From Microbispora siamensis (GTDB lineage: Bacteria; Actinomycetota; Actinomycetes; Streptosporangiales; Streptosporangiaceae), in contig NZ_BOOF01000001.1 of NCBI RefSeq assembly GCF_016863095.1, positions 326,195 to 390,194 of the forward strand: 64,000 nt of DNA, written 5' to 3'. A program made the translations under genes and the position numbers. The notes under the pieces are model-generated. The model worked only from the letters and a program-made list of their open reading frames with translations. It ran no database searches and was not told the origin of the DNA. Below are positions 1-10,074 of this stretch, piece by piece. How positions within the stretch are numbered: the stretch's first letter is position 1; each line of letters begins with the position of its first letter.

Positions 1-1246
1 ACGCCGCCTGCTGGACCGGCTGGCTCGCGGGCTGGGCCTGCGGCACCGGGTTCGCCGGGAGCGCGTTCACCGGAAGCTGGGTCACCGGCGGAGCCGCGGG
101 CTGCACCGGCGCGGGAGCAGGTGCGGGCGCGGGCTGCGCCGCGCTGCTCACCGGACGCACGGGCGCGGGCTCCACACGCGGCTCCGGCTTGGCCGGGGCG
201 GGCGCGGGACGGGCCGCGGGCGCGGGCGCGGGCGCGGGCTGCGCCGGACGGGCCGCCTGCTGGGGCCGCGACAGCGGCGCGGCCACCGGCTTGGCCGGCG
301 CGGGCTCGTCGAACCCGGCCGCGATGACCGTCACCCGCACCTCGTCGCCGAGCGCGTCGTCGATGACCGTACCGAAGATGATGTTGGCGTCGGGCGCGGC
401 GGCGTTGCTGACGAGCTGGGCCGCCTCGTTGATCTCGAACAGACCCAGGTCGGAGCCGCCCGCGATGGACAGCAGCACGCCGTGGGCGCCGTCGATGCTC
501 GCCTCCAGCAGCGGGCTGGAGACCGCCATCTCGGCGGCGGCGACCGACCGGTCGTCGCCCCTGGCGTGGCCGATGCCCATGAGGGCCGAGCCCGCGCCGG
601 ACATGACCGACTTCACGTCGGCGAAGTCCAGGTTGATCAGGCCGGGCGTGGTGATGAGGTCGGTGATGCCCTGCACACCGGACAGCAGCACCTGGTCGGC
701 GGCCTTGAACGCGTCGAGCACGCTCACCTGGCGGTCGGAGATCGACAACAGCCGGTCGTTCGGAATGACGATCAGCGTGTCGACCTCCTCGCGGAGGGTC
801 TCGATGCCGGCCTCGGCCTGCATGGCCCGGCGCTTGCCCTCGAAGCTGAAGGGCCGGGTGACGACACCTATCGTCAGCGCGCCGAGCGAGCGGGCGATGC
901 TGGCCACGACCGGCGCGCCGCCGGTTCCGGTGCCGCCGCCCTCGCCCGCGGTCACGAAGACCATGTCGGCGCCCTTGAGGACCTCCTCGATCTCCTCCCG
1001 GTGGTCCTCGGCGGCCTTGCGGCCCACCTCGGGATTGGCGCCCGCGCCGAGGCCCCGGGTGAGCTCGCGTCCCACGTCGAGCTTCACGTCGGCGTCACTC
1101 ATCAGCAGCGCCTGGGCGTCAGTGTTTATGGCGATGAACTCGACGCCCTTGAGTCCCTCCTCGATCATCCGGTTGACGGCGTTCACTCCGCCGCCGCCGA
1201 TGCCGACGACCTTGATGACCGCGAGGTAGTTCTGCGGTGCTGCCAC
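1..1246 (-). CDS. ftsZ: cell division protein FtsZ (3' end beyond window)
   Basis: Tubulin-like GTPase that polymerises into the Z ring and recruits the divisome. The 415 codons present start [20 protein letters not shown]. The GTP-binding signature [12 protein letters not shown] lies near residues 98-109 and the T7-loop motif [11 protein letters not shown] near residues 203-213. The globular domain ends around residue 312 and is followed by a long Ala/Pro/Gln linker with PAPAPA runs, still open at the window edge, so the conserved C-terminal peptide is not seen. Start is GTG at 1246, preceded by GGAAAGG nine bases upstream. It is the last visible gene of the dcw cluster, separated from ftsQ by 247 bp that probably hold its own promoter. 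Confidence 0.97.
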   Translation of the reverse strand, partial: MAAPQNYLAVIKVVGIGGGGVNAVNRMIEEGLKGVEFIAINTDAQALLMSDADVKLDVGRELTRGLGAGANPEVGRKAAEDHREEIEEVLKGADMVFVTAGEGGGTGTGGAPVVASIARSLGALTIGVVTRPFSFEGKRRAMQAEAGIETLREEVDTLIVIPNDRLLSISDRQVSVLDAFKAADQVLLSGVQGITDLITTPGLINLDFADVKSVMSGAGSALMGIGHARGDDRSVAAAEMAVSSPLLEASIDGAHGVLLSIAGGSDLGLFEINEAAQLVSNAAAPDANIIFGTVIDDALGDEVRVTVIAAGFDEPAPAKPVAAPLSRPQQAARPAQPAPAPAPAARPAPAPAKPEPRVEPAPVRPVSSAAQPAPAPAPAPVQPAAPPVTQLPVNALPANPVPQAQPASQPVQQAA

Positions 1247-1358
1247 GACGAGGGGCCTTTCCGCTCGTTTGCGTTTCATGCGGGCAGGGCCCGCCGTCTT
1301 CTGAACTCTCACCCTCAAGTTGAGATTTAGAGTTATGTCAACCTGAGGATTGATACGG

Positions 1359-1388
1359 ACAGTAGGGTTGCGCGTCCCCCAGGGTCAA
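1359..1388 (-). promoter_or_regulatory. candidate ftsZ promoter
   Basis: On the minus strand TTGACC (1383-1388) is followed after 18 bp by TACTGT (1359-1364), about 110 bp before the ftsZ start. The surrounding 1310-1390 stretch is AT-richer than the flanking genes, and a small palindrome CTCAAGTTGAG sits at 1314-1324. In other actinomycetes ftsZ has promoters in the ftsQ-ftsZ gap; assignment here rests only on hexamer similarity. Confidence 0.4.
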
Positions 1389-1493
1389 CTAACCGCGCCG
1401 CAAGGCCGTCCGGCGTGTCGCGCGCTGTCCTATTCGCACGATGCCCTGCTCCGGGGCGGACCCGGATCATGTGTTCACGGCCCGTGAGATATC

Positions 1494-2165
1494 TCACTTG
1501 ACCGTCACCACCTGCGGCGAGCTGACATCGTAGCTGGTTCCCGGCTTGGCGAGGGCGGCGAGCAGGACACGTCCCTTCTGCGCCGAGCGCCCCGCGTCCC
1601 CCCACAGGACCGTACGGCCGTCGGTGAGTTTGAGCGTGATCGACCGGGGCGAGGCGACGCGCAGCTCCCGCAGGCGCTCCAGGACGCTTTCCGGCAGCGC
1701 CCGCAGCACGGTGAGCCCGGCCCTGGTGGCGGGGTCGTCCACGGCGGCCCGCTGGACGCGCAGCACCGGCAGCCGGGGCGGGGCCACGGTCACCTGCTGC
1801 AGGACGACGCCGTACCGGTCGATCACCGCGGTCGTCACGCCCATGGGCACGGCGGCGGCGGGGACGCGCTCGACCACGTTGATGCGCAGCGTTCCCGGCC
1901 AGCCGCGGTCGGCCGTGGCCGACTCGACCTCGCGCATCGCCCGCACCCGCCGTTCGACCTCGGCGAGGTCCACCGTGGCGAGCGGCGTGCCGGTACGCAC
2001 CCCCGCGGCCTGCCGCAACTGCTCGGCGGGGATCCGGCTGTTGCCGGTGACCTCGACCTCCCGCACGCCGAGGACGGGCGAGAAGAACACCACCCACGTG
2101 GCGACGCCCACCACCCCGCCGGTCAGCAGGGTGGCGAGGGCCGAACGCCGGACGGCCCGCCTCAC
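1494..2165 (-). CDS. ftsQ: cell division protein FtsQ
   Basis: Bitopic divisome protein linking the FtsL/FtsB-type subcomplex to septal synthesis. The 223 residues show a very short cytoplasmic N-terminus, one membrane segment at about residues 10-29 (LATLLTGGVVGVATWVVFF), then a POTRA domain beginning VREVEVTGNSRIPAEQL and the beta-rich FtsQ domain with the conserved ERVPAAAVP stretch. Start is GTG at 2165. The gap of 55 bp to murC is filled by a 12-bp tandem repeat, and the frame stays open upstream, so the exact start is less certain than the gene. Cytoplasmic tail is much shorter than those of FtsL and FtsI in this cluster. Confidence 0.92.
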   Translation of the reverse strand: MRRAVRRSALATLLTGGVVGVATWVVFFSPVLGVREVEVTGNSRIPAEQLRQAAGVRTGTPLATVDLAEVERRVRAMREVESATADRGWPGTLRINVVERVPAAAVPMGVTTAVIDRYGVVLQQVTVAPPRLPVLRVQRAAVDDPATRAGLTVLRALPESVLERLRELRVASPRSITLKLTDGRTVLWGDAGRSAQKGRVLLAALAKPGTSYDVSSPQVVTVK

Positions 2166-2176
2166 CGGTCCCCCAC

Positions 2177-2224
2177 GCTCCGGGTCACGGTGCGGATCAG
2201 GGTGCGGATCACGGGCCGGATCAC
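2177..2224. repeat. 12-bp tandem repeat at the murC/ftsQ junction
   Basis: Four degenerate 12-bp units of the type GGTGCGGATCAC: 2177-2188, 2189-2200, 2201-2212 and 2213-2224. The middle two differ at one base. The array covers the murC stop codon (2221-2223) and the whole spacer to ftsQ, so it may affect ribosome passage between the two genes. Confidence 0.8.
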
Positions 2225-3645
2225 CGGGCGGACAGCTCCGCGACGATCTTCGGGCCGAGTTCCGTCACGTCTCCCGCGCCCATCGTCAGCACGATGTCCC
2301 CGGCACGGGCCCGGCCGGCGACGAGCGCCGGCACGGCCTGCCGGTCGGGCGCGTAGACGACCCGCTCGCCGGGAAGCGGGATCTTCCCCGCGACCAGCGC
2401 GCCGGAGACCCCGGGCTCGGGGTCCTCGCGCGCGCCGTACACGTCCAGCACGACCACCTCGTCGGCGAGGCCGAGCGCCGCGCCGAACTCGTCGGCGAAG
2501 AACCGGGTGCGCGAGTACAGGTGCGGCTGGAAGACCGCGATGACCCGGCCGTCGCCGGTCACGACGTCGCGGGCGGCGCGCAGGTCGGCGGTCAGCTCGG
2601 TCGGGTGGTGGGCGTAGCTGTCGAAGACCGTCACGCCCGCGGCCTCGCCCTTGGACTCGAACCGCCGCTTGGCCCCGGTGAAGGCGGCCAGGCCCTCCTT
2701 GACGTCGTCGAAGCGCAGGCCGAGGTGGAGCGCCACGGCGATCACCGCGGTGGCGTTGAGCGCGTTGTGCCGGCCCGGCACGGCGAGGCGCACCTCGCCT
2801 CGTCCCGGTCCCCCGGGCGCGGCGGGGCCGAGCTCCACACCGAACTCCACGCCGAGGCCGCGCGGCACCACGTCGGTCGTGCGCAGGTCGGCGCCGGCGC
2901 TCTCGCCGTACGTGACGACGGTGAGGCCGCGCTCCCGCGCGACGGGCACGAGGGCGGCGGCGCCCGGGTCGTCGGCGCACACCACGAGCAGCGACTCGAT
3001 CCGCTCGACGAAACGCGCGAAACTGTCGTGGACGGCCTGGGGGTCGCCGTAGTTGTCGAGGTGGTCGGCCTCGACGTTGGTCACCACGGCGATGCGCGGC
3101 GCGAGCATGAGGAACGAGCCGTCGCTCTCGTCGGCCTCCGCCACGAACACCTCGCCCGCGCCGTCGTCGGCGCCGAGCCCGGTCGTCACGAGCTGCCCGC
3201 CGACGCAGTACGACGGGTCCTCGCCGCACTTCTGCAACGCCACGGTCAGCATCGAGGTGGTCGTGGTCTTGCCGTGCGTGCCGGCGACGGCGATGCCGGT
3301 GCGGCCGGTCATGACCGAGGCCAGCGCGGCGGCACGCGGGATCACCCGCAGGTTCTGCCGCAGCGCCTCCCCCAGCTCGGGGTTGGAGTCGCGGATGGCG
3401 GTGGACACCACGACCGTGTCCACGTCCTTGATGTGGGAGGCGGCGTGGCCGACGTGGATGACGGCGCCCAGCTCGCGCAGCTCGGCCAGCAGCTCGGAGG
3501 GCCGCGCGTCGCTGCCCGACACCGGCACGCCCCGCTTGAGCAGGATCCTGGCGATGCCGGACATCCCGGCGCCGCCGATGCCGATGAAGTGCACCCGCCC
3601 CAGGTCGGCCGCAGGGACGGGATCCACGAGCTTGACGAGACTCAT
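2221..3645 (-). CDS. murC: UDP-N-acetylmuramate--L-alanine ligase MurC
   Basis: Cytoplasmic Mur ligase adding L-Ala to UDP-MurNAc, the first amino-acid step of the peptidoglycan stem peptide. At 474 residues it has normal length. The N-terminal nucleotide-sugar domain carries GIGGAGMSG at 22-30, the ATP P-loop [10 protein letters not shown] lies at 121-130 and EADESDGSF at 170-178. The start ATG at 3645 overlaps the murG stop as ATGA, implying translational coupling. It sits in the order ftsW-murG-murC-ftsQ-ftsZ. Confidence 0.97.
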   Translation of the reverse strand: MSLVKLVDPVPAADLGRVHFIGIGGAGMSGIARILLKRGVPVSGSDARPSELLAELRELGAVIHVGHAASHIKDVDTVVVSTAIRDSNPELGEALRQNLRVIPRAAALASVMTGRTGIAVAGTHGKTTTTSMLTVALQKCGEDPSYCVGGQLVTTGLGADDGAGEVFVAEADESDGSFLMLAPRIAVVTNVEADHLDNYGDPQAVHDSFARFVERIESLLVVCADDPGAAALVPVARERGLTVVTYGESAGADLRTTDVVPRGLGVEFGVELGPAAPGGPGRGEVRLAVPGRHNALNATAVIAVALHLGLRFDDVKEGLAAFTGAKRRFESKGEAAGVTVFDSYAHHPTELTADLRAARDVVTGDGRVIAVFQPHLYSRTRFFADEFGAALGLADEVVVLDVYGAREDPEPGVSGALVAGKIPLPGERVVYAPDRQAVPALVAGRARAGDIVLTMGAGDVTELGPKIVAELSAR

Positions 3646-4721
3646 CGGTGAGCGATCTCCAGCACCTTGCGGGCGAGCGCCATGTCGGCGTCCTTGCGGC
3701 CCATCCGCGATGCGGCCTCGGACATCGCGACCACGCGCTCGGGGTCGTTCAGGATCGGCAGCAGCGTCTGGACGATCCAGGCGGCCGACAGGTTCGCGTC
3801 GTCGACCATCAGGCCGCCCCCGGCCCGCACGATGGGCTCGGCGTTGAGGCGCTGCTCGCCGTTGCCGTGCGGCAGCGGCACGAACGCCGCGGGCAGCCCC
3901 ACGGCGGTGAGCTCGGCGCAGGTCATGGCGCCCGCGCGGGACAGCACGAGGTCGGCGGCGGCGTAGGCGAGGTCCATCCGGTCGACGTACGGCAGGATGA
4001 CGTACTGCGGGTCGCCCGGCGGGGGCTCCACCTCGACGGTGTTCTTGGGCCCGATCACGTGCAGCACCTGGACGCCCGCCGCCCGCAGGTAGGGCGCGGC
4101 CTCCAGCGCCGCCTGGTTGATCGAGCGGGCGCCCTGAGAGCCGCCGAACACGAGCAGCGTCACCCGGTCGGACTCCAGCCCGAAGTACGACCGCGCCTTG
4201 TCGCCCATCGACAGGCGGTCCATCATGCTGATCTCGCGGCGCAGCGGGATGCCGATGTACTCGGCGTTCGGGAGCACGGCGTCCGGGTGGCCGGTGAAGA
4301 CGTGCTCGGTGAGGCGGGCGCCGAGCCGGTTGGCCAGGCCGGGCCGGGGGTTGGCCTCGTGGACCACGATCGGCACGCCGCGCCGCCGGGCGCCGAGGTA
4401 GCCGGGCGTGGCGACGTACCCGCCGAAGCCGACCAGGACGTCCGCGCCGACCTTGTCGAGGATGCCCGCGGCGCTGCCGATGGCCCCGGCGAGGCGGCCG
4501 GGCACGGTGAGGAGCTGAGGGCTGAGCGAGCGGGGCAGCGGCACGGCGGGCACGAGTTCGAGCTCGTAGCCCCGGGCGGGCACCAGGCGGGTCTCCAGGC
4601 CGCGCTCGGTGCCGAGGCAGGTGATGCCGATCCTCGGGTCGAGCCGGCGAAGCGCGTCGGCCAGCGCGAGCGCCGGCTCGATATGGCCGGCCGTCCCGCC
4701 GCCGGCGAGGACCACCCTCAT
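3642..4721 (-). CDS. murG: UDP-GlcNAc:lipid I N-acetylglucosaminyltransferase MurG
   Basis: GT28 glycosyltransferase that converts lipid I to lipid II on the inner face of the membrane. Of 359 residues, the N-terminal glycine loop [14 protein letters not shown] covers 5-18, the acceptor-site signature HEANPRPG covers 121-128 and the donor-site GGSQGAR covers 193-199. Start is ATG at 4721, one base beyond the end of ftsW, whose stop lies at 4723-4725. The stop overlaps the murC start. A strong SD is not obvious because the upstream sequence is the ftsW repeat. Confidence 0.97.
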   Translation of the reverse strand: MRVVLAGGGTAGHIEPALALADALRRLDPRIGITCLGTERGLETRLVPARGYELELVPAVPLPRSLSPQLLTVPGRLAGAIGSAAGILDKVGADVLVGFGGYVATPGYLGARRRGVPIVVHEANPRPGLANRLGARLTEHVFTGHPDAVLPNAEYIGIPLRREISMMDRLSMGDKARSYFGLESDRVTLLVFGGSQGARSINQAALEAAPYLRAAGVQVLHVIGPKNTVEVEPPPGDPQYVILPYVDRMDLAYAAADLVLSRAGAMTCAELTAVGLPAAFVPLPHGNGEQRLNAEPIVRAGGGLMVDDANLSAAWIVQTLLPILNDPERVVAMSEAASRMGRKDADMALARKVLEIAHR

Positions 4722-4722
4722 G

Positions 4723-6216
4723 TCACTCCCTGTTCTCGCGGATGTTCTCGCGGATGTTCTCGCGGATGTTCTCGCGGACGTCTTCGCGGATATTGCCGCG
4801 GACGTTCTCGCGGACGTCTTTCCGGATTTTGTCGCGGATGTTCCCGGATCCGTTCCCTGTCGTTCCTCTTCGTGCCGTCCGCGGCCGTGCGGCCTGCTGC
4901 CGGGCCGCTGCCCGCGAGGCCGCGGGCCGCCGCCCGGCGCGGTTCAGGCCAAGCCAGCTTAGAGCCCGCGCGACCGGTCCCGGGCCACGGGCGGCCAGCG
5001 CCTCGGCCGCTCCGGGCTCCTGCTTGGCGAACGACACCAGCATGCCGAGCGCGGCGAGCGTCGGCAGCAGCGCCGATCCGCCGTACGACACCAGGGGCAG
5101 CGGGATGCCGGTGACCGGGAGGACCCCGATGACCGCGCCGATGTTGACGACGGCCTGCCCGGCGATCCAGGCGGTGGCGGCGGCGGCCGACAGCCGGACG
5201 AAGGGGTCCTTCGTCCGGATGGCGATGCGCAGCCCGGCATAGCCGAGCAGGCCGAACAGCGCGACCACGACGAGCGTCCCCATCAGCCCGAGCTCCTCGC
5301 CGATGATGGAGAAGATGAAGTCGCTCTCGGCGTGGGGCAGATAGTTCCACTTCTGCCGGCTGGCGCCCAGCCCGATGCCGAACCAGCCGCCCGACCCGAT
5401 CGCCATGAGCCCCTGGACGGACTGGAACCCCTCGTTCTGCGCGGTGTCCCACGGGTGCAGGAAGCCGGTCAGCCGGTCGAGCCGGTACGGCTCGGCGATG
5501 ATCATAGTGGCGGTCGCCAGCGCGAGCAGCGCGAGGATCCCGCCGAACAGCCGCACCGGCGCGCCGACCACCCACAGCAGCGCCAGGAAGATCATCATGA
5601 GCACGAGCGTGGTGCCGAGGTCGCGCCCGAGCATGACCAGGACCGCCAGCAGGGCCACGCCCGGCATGAGCGGGATCAGCAGCTGGCGCCATTCGATGCG
5701 GCCGGCGCGCGCCCGCGTCGCCAGCAGGTCGGCGCCCCACAGCACCAGGGCCAGCTTCGCCGGCTCAGACGGCTGGACCGAGAACGGGCCGATGACGATC
5801 CACCGCTGGGCGCCCAGCAGCTCCTGACCGAGGAAGATGACCATCAGCAGGCCGAGGATCGCCAGGCCCATCAGCGGATAGCCGGCCAGGCGGAAGAACC
5901 GCTGCGGCAGCCGGGAGCAAACCCACATCAGGGGGAGCCCGATCGCCACCGACGTGACCTGCTTGAGGAACCAGTAGAACGGGTCGCCGGTCCGCTGCAG
6001 CGCCTCGATGCTCGACGCCGACAGCACCATCATCAGCCCGAGCGCCAGCAGCAGCGCGCTGCAGCCGAGCACCAGGTGGTAGGACGTCAGCGGGCGGCCC
6101 AGCAGCTCGCGCAGCGCGGCGAGCTGGGCGCCGGCCCAGCCGACGGGCTCGGGCCCCCGGCGCTCCGCCTTCCGCGCGGTGGCGGCGCCGGCGGAGCCGG
6201 TCGCGGGGCCCGTCAC
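4723..6216 (-). CDS. ftsW: septal peptidoglycan polymerase FtsW
   Basis: SEDS-family lipid II glycosyltransferase acting with FtsI at the septum. The 497-residue protein has about ten hydrophobic segments, with SEDS landmarks such as [34 protein letters not shown] and the C-terminal [15 protein letters not shown]. The catalytic core ends near residue 405. A basic cytoplasmic tail follows, finishing with about ten copies of a four-residue NIRE-like unit encoded by a 12-bp tandem repeat. The start at 6216 overlaps the murD stop by four bases. FtsW is chosen over RodA because of its place in the dcw cluster. Confidence 0.95.
   Translation of the reverse strand: MTGPATGSAGAATARKAERRGPEPVGWAGAQLAALRELLGRPLTSYHLVLGCSALLLALGLMMVLSASSIEALQRTGDPFYWFLKQVTSVAIGLPLMWVCSRLPQRFFRLAGYPLMGLAILGLLMVIFLGQELLGAQRWIVIGPFSVQPSEPAKLALVLWGADLLATRARAGRIEWRQLLIPLMPGVALLAVLVMLGRDLGTTLVLMMIFLALLWVVGAPVRLFGGILALLALATATMIIAEPYRLDRLTGFLHPWDTAQNEGFQSVQGLMAIGSGGWFGIGLGASRQKWNYLPHAESDFIFSIIGEELGLMGTLVVVALFGLLGYAGLRIAIRTKDPFVRLSAAAATAWIAGQAVVNIGAVIGVLPVTGIPLPLVSYGGSALLPTLAALGMLVSFAKQEPGAAEALAARGPGPVARALSWLGLNRAGRRPAASRAAARQQAARPRTARRGTTGNGSGNIRDKIRKDVRENVRGNIREDVRENIRENIRENIRENRE
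4729..4848. repeat. 12-bp minisatellite encoding the FtsW C-terminus
   Basis: Ten consecutive 12-bp units of the type GATGTTCTCGCG run from 4729 to 4848. Units at 4741, 4753 and 4765 are identical; the others carry substitutions. Read on the minus strand each unit gives four residues (NIRE/DVRE), producing residues about 457-496 of FtsW. The period is a multiple of three, so copy-number change keeps the frame. Confidence 0.95.
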
Positions 6217-7589
6217 CGGGCCGCCAGCCGCTGCACGGCTCGGGCGAACGCCTCCCCACGCGCTCCGTAACCGGCGAACATGTCCAGTGACGCCCCGGCG
6301 GGGGCGAGCAGCACGGTGTCACCCGGGGTGGCGAGCCGGGCGGCTTCGGTGACGACACGGTCCATGACCCCAGTGTCTTGCCCGGGCACGTCCACCACGG
6401 GGACATTCGCGGCGTGTCGCGCCAATGCGCGGCGGATCACATCCCGGTCGGTCCCCAGCAGCACCGCGCCGCGCAGCCGGGGCGCGGCCTGCCGTACGAG
6501 GTCGTCGACGTCGGCGCCCTTGAGCTGGCCGCCCGCGATCCACACGATCGACTCGTAGGCGGCCAGGGACGCGGCGGCCGCGTGCGGGTTGGTGGCCTTG
6601 GAATCGTCCACGTAGTCGACCTCGCCGACCCGGGCCACGTGGGCGATCCGGTGCGGGTCGGGCGTGAACTCCCGCAGGCCGCGCCGTACGGCCTCGGGCG
6701 GCACGCCGTACGCGCGGGCCAGGGCGGCGGCGGCGAGCGCGTTGGCGACGTTGTGGGGCGCGAACGGCCGCACGTCGGCGAGGCAGGCCAGCTCCTCCGC
6801 CGAGGTCGCGGGGTCGGCCACGAAGGCCCGGTCGACCAGCAGGTCCTCCACGACGCCCAGTTGCCCCGGCCGGGGCACGGCGAGTGTGAAGCCCACCCGA
6901 GAGGCGTACGGCTCGGCCAGGCGGGACGACCACGCGTCGTCGGCGTTGTAGACCACCGTCCCCGCTCCCGCGTAGACGCGCGCCTTGGCCGCGGCGTACT
7001 CCTCCATCGAGCCGTGCCAGTCGATGTGATCGGGCGCCACGTTGAGCACGGCCGCCGCGAGCGGGCCCAGGGTCGAGGACCAGTGGAGCTGGAAGCTCGA
7101 CAGCTCCACGGCCAGCACGTCGTACGGCCCGTCGACGGCCTCCACGATCGGGACGCCGACGTTGCCCACGGCCACGGCCTTGTGCCCGGCGGCGGACAGC
7201 ATGGACGTGAGCATGCGGACGGCGGTGGTCTTGCCGTTGGTGCCGGTCAGCGCCAGCCAGGGGGCCGCGGGCTCCTGGCGCAGCCGCCAGGCCAGCTCGA
7301 CCTCTCCGATGACCTCGACGCCCGCGTCCGCGGCGGCGACGAGCAGCGGGTGCGTGGGGCGCCAGCCCGGCGAGGTGACCAGGAGCGAGGTCCCGGCGGG
7401 CAGGGCGGGCTCGCCGAAGCGCACCTCCACGCCCAGCTCGGCGAGCTCGGCGGCCGTCGCGCGCTGCCGCTCGCCGTCCGCGGCCTCCAGCACGGTCACG
7501 CGCTCGCCGCGCGCCGCCAGGGCCCGCGCCGCGGCGGCGCCCGACACGCCGAGGCCGGCGACGACGACGTTCACTGTTTCGGCATCCAT
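6213..7589 (-). CDS. murD: UDP-N-acetylmuramoylalanine--D-glutamate ligase MurD
   Basis: Cytoplasmic Mur ligase adding D-Glu to UDP-MurNAc-L-Ala. The 458 residues begin [20 protein letters not shown], a nucleotide-fold N-terminus. The P-loop TGTNGKTT is at 115-122 and [25 protein letters not shown] and the C-terminal [12 protein letters not shown] are typical of the family. I place the start at ATG 7589, overlapping mraY by 19 bp. GTG at 7574, five codons later, overlaps the mraY stop as GTGA and is an equally coupled alternative; neither has a clear SD. The frame happens to stay open through mraY but is not a fusion. Confidence 0.94.
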   Translation of the reverse strand: MDAETVNVVVAGLGVSGAAAARALAARGERVTVLEAADGERQRATAAELAELGVEVRFGEPALPAGTSLLVTSPGWRPTHPLLVAAADAGVEVIGEVELAWRLRQEPAAPWLALTGTNGKTTAVRMLTSMLSAAGHKAVAVGNVGVPIVEAVDGPYDVLAVELSSFQLHWSSTLGPLAAAVLNVAPDHIDWHGSMEEYAAAKARVYAGAGTVVYNADDAWSSRLAEPYASRVGFTLAVPRPGQLGVVEDLLVDRAFVADPATSAEELACLADVRPFAPHNVANALAAAALARAYGVPPEAVRRGLREFTPDPHRIAHVARVGEVDYVDDSKATNPHAAAASLAAYESIVWIAGGQLKGADVDDLVRQAAPRLRGAVLLGTDRDVIRRALARHAANVPVVDVPGQDTGVMDRVVTEAARLATPGDTVLLAPAGASLDMFAGYGARGEAFARAVQRLAAR

Positions 7590-8647
7590 TCGAGGTAGAA
7601 CAGACCGAGACCGGCGGCGACGCACAGGGCGGCGATCAGCCAGAAGCGCACCACGATGGTCGTCTCGGCCCAGCCCGACAGCTCGAAGTGGTGCTGGAGC
7701 GGCGCCATCCGGAACACGCGTCTGCGGGTCAGCTTGAAGGACCCGACCTGGATGATCACCGACATTGTGATGATCGCGAACAGGCCGCCCAGGATGACGA
7801 GCAGGAGCTGGGTCCGGGTGGTGAAGGCCAGACCGGCGATCACGCCGCCGAGGGCCAGCGAGCCGGTGTCGCCCATGAAGATCTTGGCGGGCGGGGCGTT
7901 CCACCACAGGAAGCCCAGGCAGGCGCCCAGCACCGCCGCCGCGACCACCGCCAGGTCGAGCGGGTCTCGCACCCAGTAGCAGTTGGGGCCGAAGCCGACC
8001 GTCGTGCAGCTGTTGCGCAGCTGCCAGTTGCCGATCAGCACGTACGCCGCGAGGACCAGGCAGGTGGCGCCGGAGGCCAGGCCGTCGAGCCCGTCGGTCA
8101 GGTTCACCGCGTTCGAGAAGCCCACGATGAAGAACACGACCCAGATCATGAAACCGATGAGCCCGATGGACGGCCCGATGTCCCGCAGGAACGACACGTG
8201 CGTGTCCGCCGGGGTGACGGCGTAGGCGTTGGGGAACCGCAGGACCAGCACCGCGAAGATCGCGCCGACGACGAGCTGCCCGCCCGCCTTGGCGCCGCTG
8301 CGCAGGCCCAGGCTGCGCTGCTTGTAGATCTTGATGAAGTCGTCGAGGAAGCCGACCGCGCCGAGGCCCGTCATCAGGAACAGCACCAGCAGTCCCGATG
8401 CCGTCGGAGGGTCGGTGGCGGCCGAGAAGACGGTCACCCCGTGGGCCACGAAGTAACCGATCAGCGACGCGATGACGATCACCGTGCCGCCCATCGTGGG
8501 AGTGCCCTTCTTGTCGTAGTGCCCCGACGGGCCCTCCTCCCGGATGTTCTGGCCGTAGCCCCTGCGGGCGAACAGCCGGATGGCCAGCGGCGTGCCGACC
8601 ATGGACAGCATCAGCGAGATCGCCCCCGCGATGAGGATGTTCCTCAC
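7571..8647 (-). CDS. mraY: phospho-N-acetylmuramoyl-pentapeptide-transferase MraY
   Basis: Integral membrane enzyme that transfers phospho-MurNAc-pentapeptide to undecaprenyl phosphate, giving lipid I. At 358 residues with about ten hydrophobic segments it is standard. Signature stretches are [11 protein letters not shown] in the first cytoplasmic loop, [22 protein letters not shown] and [12 protein letters not shown], which include the catalytic aspartates. The start GTG at 8647 overlaps the murF stop as GTGA. Confidence 0.97.
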   Translation of the reverse strand: MRNILIAGAISLMLSMVGTPLAIRLFARRGYGQNIREEGPSGHYDKKGTPTMGGTVIVIASLIGYFVAHGVTVFSAATDPPTASGLLVLFLMTGLGAVGFLDDFIKIYKQRSLGLRSGAKAGGQLVVGAIFAVLVLRFPNAYAVTPADTHVSFLRDIGPSIGLIGFMIWVVFFIVGFSNAVNLTDGLDGLASGATCLVLAAYVLIGNWQLRNSCTTVGFGPNCYWVRDPLDLAVVAAAVLGACLGFLWWNAPPAKIFMGDTGSLALGGVIAGLAFTTRTQLLLVILGGLFAIITMSVIIQVGSFKLTRRRVFRMAPLQHHFELSGWAETTIVVRFWLIAALCVAAGLGLFYLEWMPKQ

Positions 8648-10011
8648 CGGGCGTCACCTCCGAGGATCGCCTCGGCGACCCGCTCGAGCCCGGCCGCACG
8701 CGGCCCCTTCACCAGCACCACGTCGCCCGGCGCGAGCCGGTCCGACAACTCCCGAGCCGCCGCCGCGGCGTCCGGGACGTGGATCGCGCCGGGCGCGCCC
8801 CGCAGCACCGGCTCGGCGTCCTCCCCCACGACGACGACGGCCTCCAGGCCCGCGCCCGCGGCCAGCCGCCCGAGGTCCTCGTTCAGCGCCGCGCTCTCCT
8901 CGCCCAGTTCGCGCAGCGCGGCGATCACCGCGAACCGCCGCCGCCCCTCCCCCATCACCGCGAGGCTGCCGAAGGCGGCCCGCATGGAGTCGGGGTTGGC
9001 GTTGTAGGCGTCGTTGATCACGGTCACGCCGTCGGGCCGCTCGCTGACCTCCATGCGCCAGCGGCTGCGCGGCTCGGCCGCCGACAGCTCCTCGGCGATG
9101 GCGGCCGCCGGCAGCCCCAGCTCGTGCGCGGCGGCCGCCGCGGCAAGGGCGTTCTCCACGGTGTGCGCGCCGTACAGGCGCAGCCGGACCGGGGCGGTGC
9201 CGGACGGCGTGCGCAGCGTGAACGAGGCGCGGCCGGTCGCGTCGAGCGTCTCGTCCTCCGCCTGCACGTGCGCCTCCGGCGAGCGCCCGAAGTAGGTCAC
9301 CCGCGCGCTCGTACGGCCGGCCATCGCGCGCACCAGCGGGTCGTCGGCGTTGAGCACGGCGACCCCGTCGGCGGGCAGCGCCTCGACGAGCTCGCCCTTG
9401 GCCTGCGCGATCGCCTCCTTGCCGCCGAACACCCCGAGATGCGCGGTGCCCACGTTGAGCACGACGCCGATGCGGGGCGGGGCGATCCTCGCCAGGTAGG
9501 CGATGTGGCCGACGCTGCGCGCGCTCAGCTCCAGGACCAGGAATCCGGTGGTCTCGTCGGCCTTGAGCACAGTCAGCGGGTGGCCGATCTCGTTGTTGTA
9601 CGAGCCGACGGGGGCGACCGTGGGGCCGAGCCGGGCGGCGAGACCGGCCAGCAGGTCCTTGGTCGTGGTCTTGCCCGCGGATCCGGTCACCCCGACCACG
9701 GTCGTGCCGGGCAGCTCCGACAGCACGGCGGTGGCGAGCGAGGCCAGGGCCGCGAGCGGGTCGGCCACGATCACGGCGGGCGCCTCGACGGGCCGGGTGG
9801 CGAGGACGGCGACGGCGCCGGCGTCGTGGGCCTGCCGGGCGAAGTCGTGCCCATCGGCCCGTTCACCCTTGATCGCCACGAACAGCGAGCCCGGTCCGGC
9901 CGCCCGTGAGTCGATCACGACGGGCCCCCGGACCACGGCCGCGGGGTCGGCCGCCCCGTTCAACGCTCCGGACGTGATCTCGGCGACCCGGGCCAGCGGC
10001 AACGGGATCAT
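8644..10011 (-). CDS. murF: UDP-MurNAc-tripeptide--D-Ala-D-Ala ligase MurF
   Basis: Last cytoplasmic Mur ligase, attaching D-Ala-D-Ala to give UDP-MurNAc-pentapeptide. The 455 residues start [17 protein letters not shown], with a DSR motif near 34 ([16 protein letters not shown]), P-loop [10 protein letters not shown] at 107-116 and [19 protein letters not shown] in the central domain. Start ATG at 10011. A 63-bp gap separates it from murE, the only sizeable gap between murE and ftsQ besides the murC/ftsQ repeat. Confidence 0.97.
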   Translation of the reverse strand: MIPLPLARVAEITSGALNGAADPAAVVRGPVVIDSRAAGPGSLFVAIKGERADGHDFARQAHDAGAVAVLATRPVEAPAVIVADPLAALASLATAVLSELPGTTVVGVTGSAGKTTTKDLLAGLAARLGPTVAPVGSYNNEIGHPLTVLKADETTGFLVLELSARSVGHIAYLARIAPPRIGVVLNVGTAHLGVFGGKEAIAQAKGELVEALPADGVAVLNADDPLVRAMAGRTSARVTYFGRSPEAHVQAEDETLDATGRASFTLRTPSGTAPVRLRLYGAHTVENALAAAAAAHELGLPAAAIAEELSAAEPRSRWRMEVSERPDGVTVINDAYNANPDSMRAAFGSLAVMGEGRRRFAVIAALRELGEESAALNEDLGRLAAGAGLEAVVVVGEDAEPVLRGAPGAIHVPDAAAAARELSDRLAPGDVVLVKGPRAAGLERVAEAILGGDAR

Positions 10012-10074
10012 GGTGTCTTTCCTGCTCTCTTTCGCGTCGCTAACTCGGCCGCCAGGGCACGGCCCGGCATCGGC

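Noticed and set aside
1546..3651. Plus-strand open frame of about 700 codons opposite ftsQ and murC
   Set aside because: Shadow of minus-strand genes with confident families; composition is Arg/His/Gly-rich with no SD or domain.
4729..4848. Possible CRISPR array at the ftsW end
   Set aside because: Repeats are contiguous 12-bp units with no spacers and are coding.
6213..8699. Apparent single frame covering murD and the mraY region as a fusion
   Set aside because: mraY lies in another frame with all its motifs; the part of the murD frame upstream of 7589 has no family similarity.
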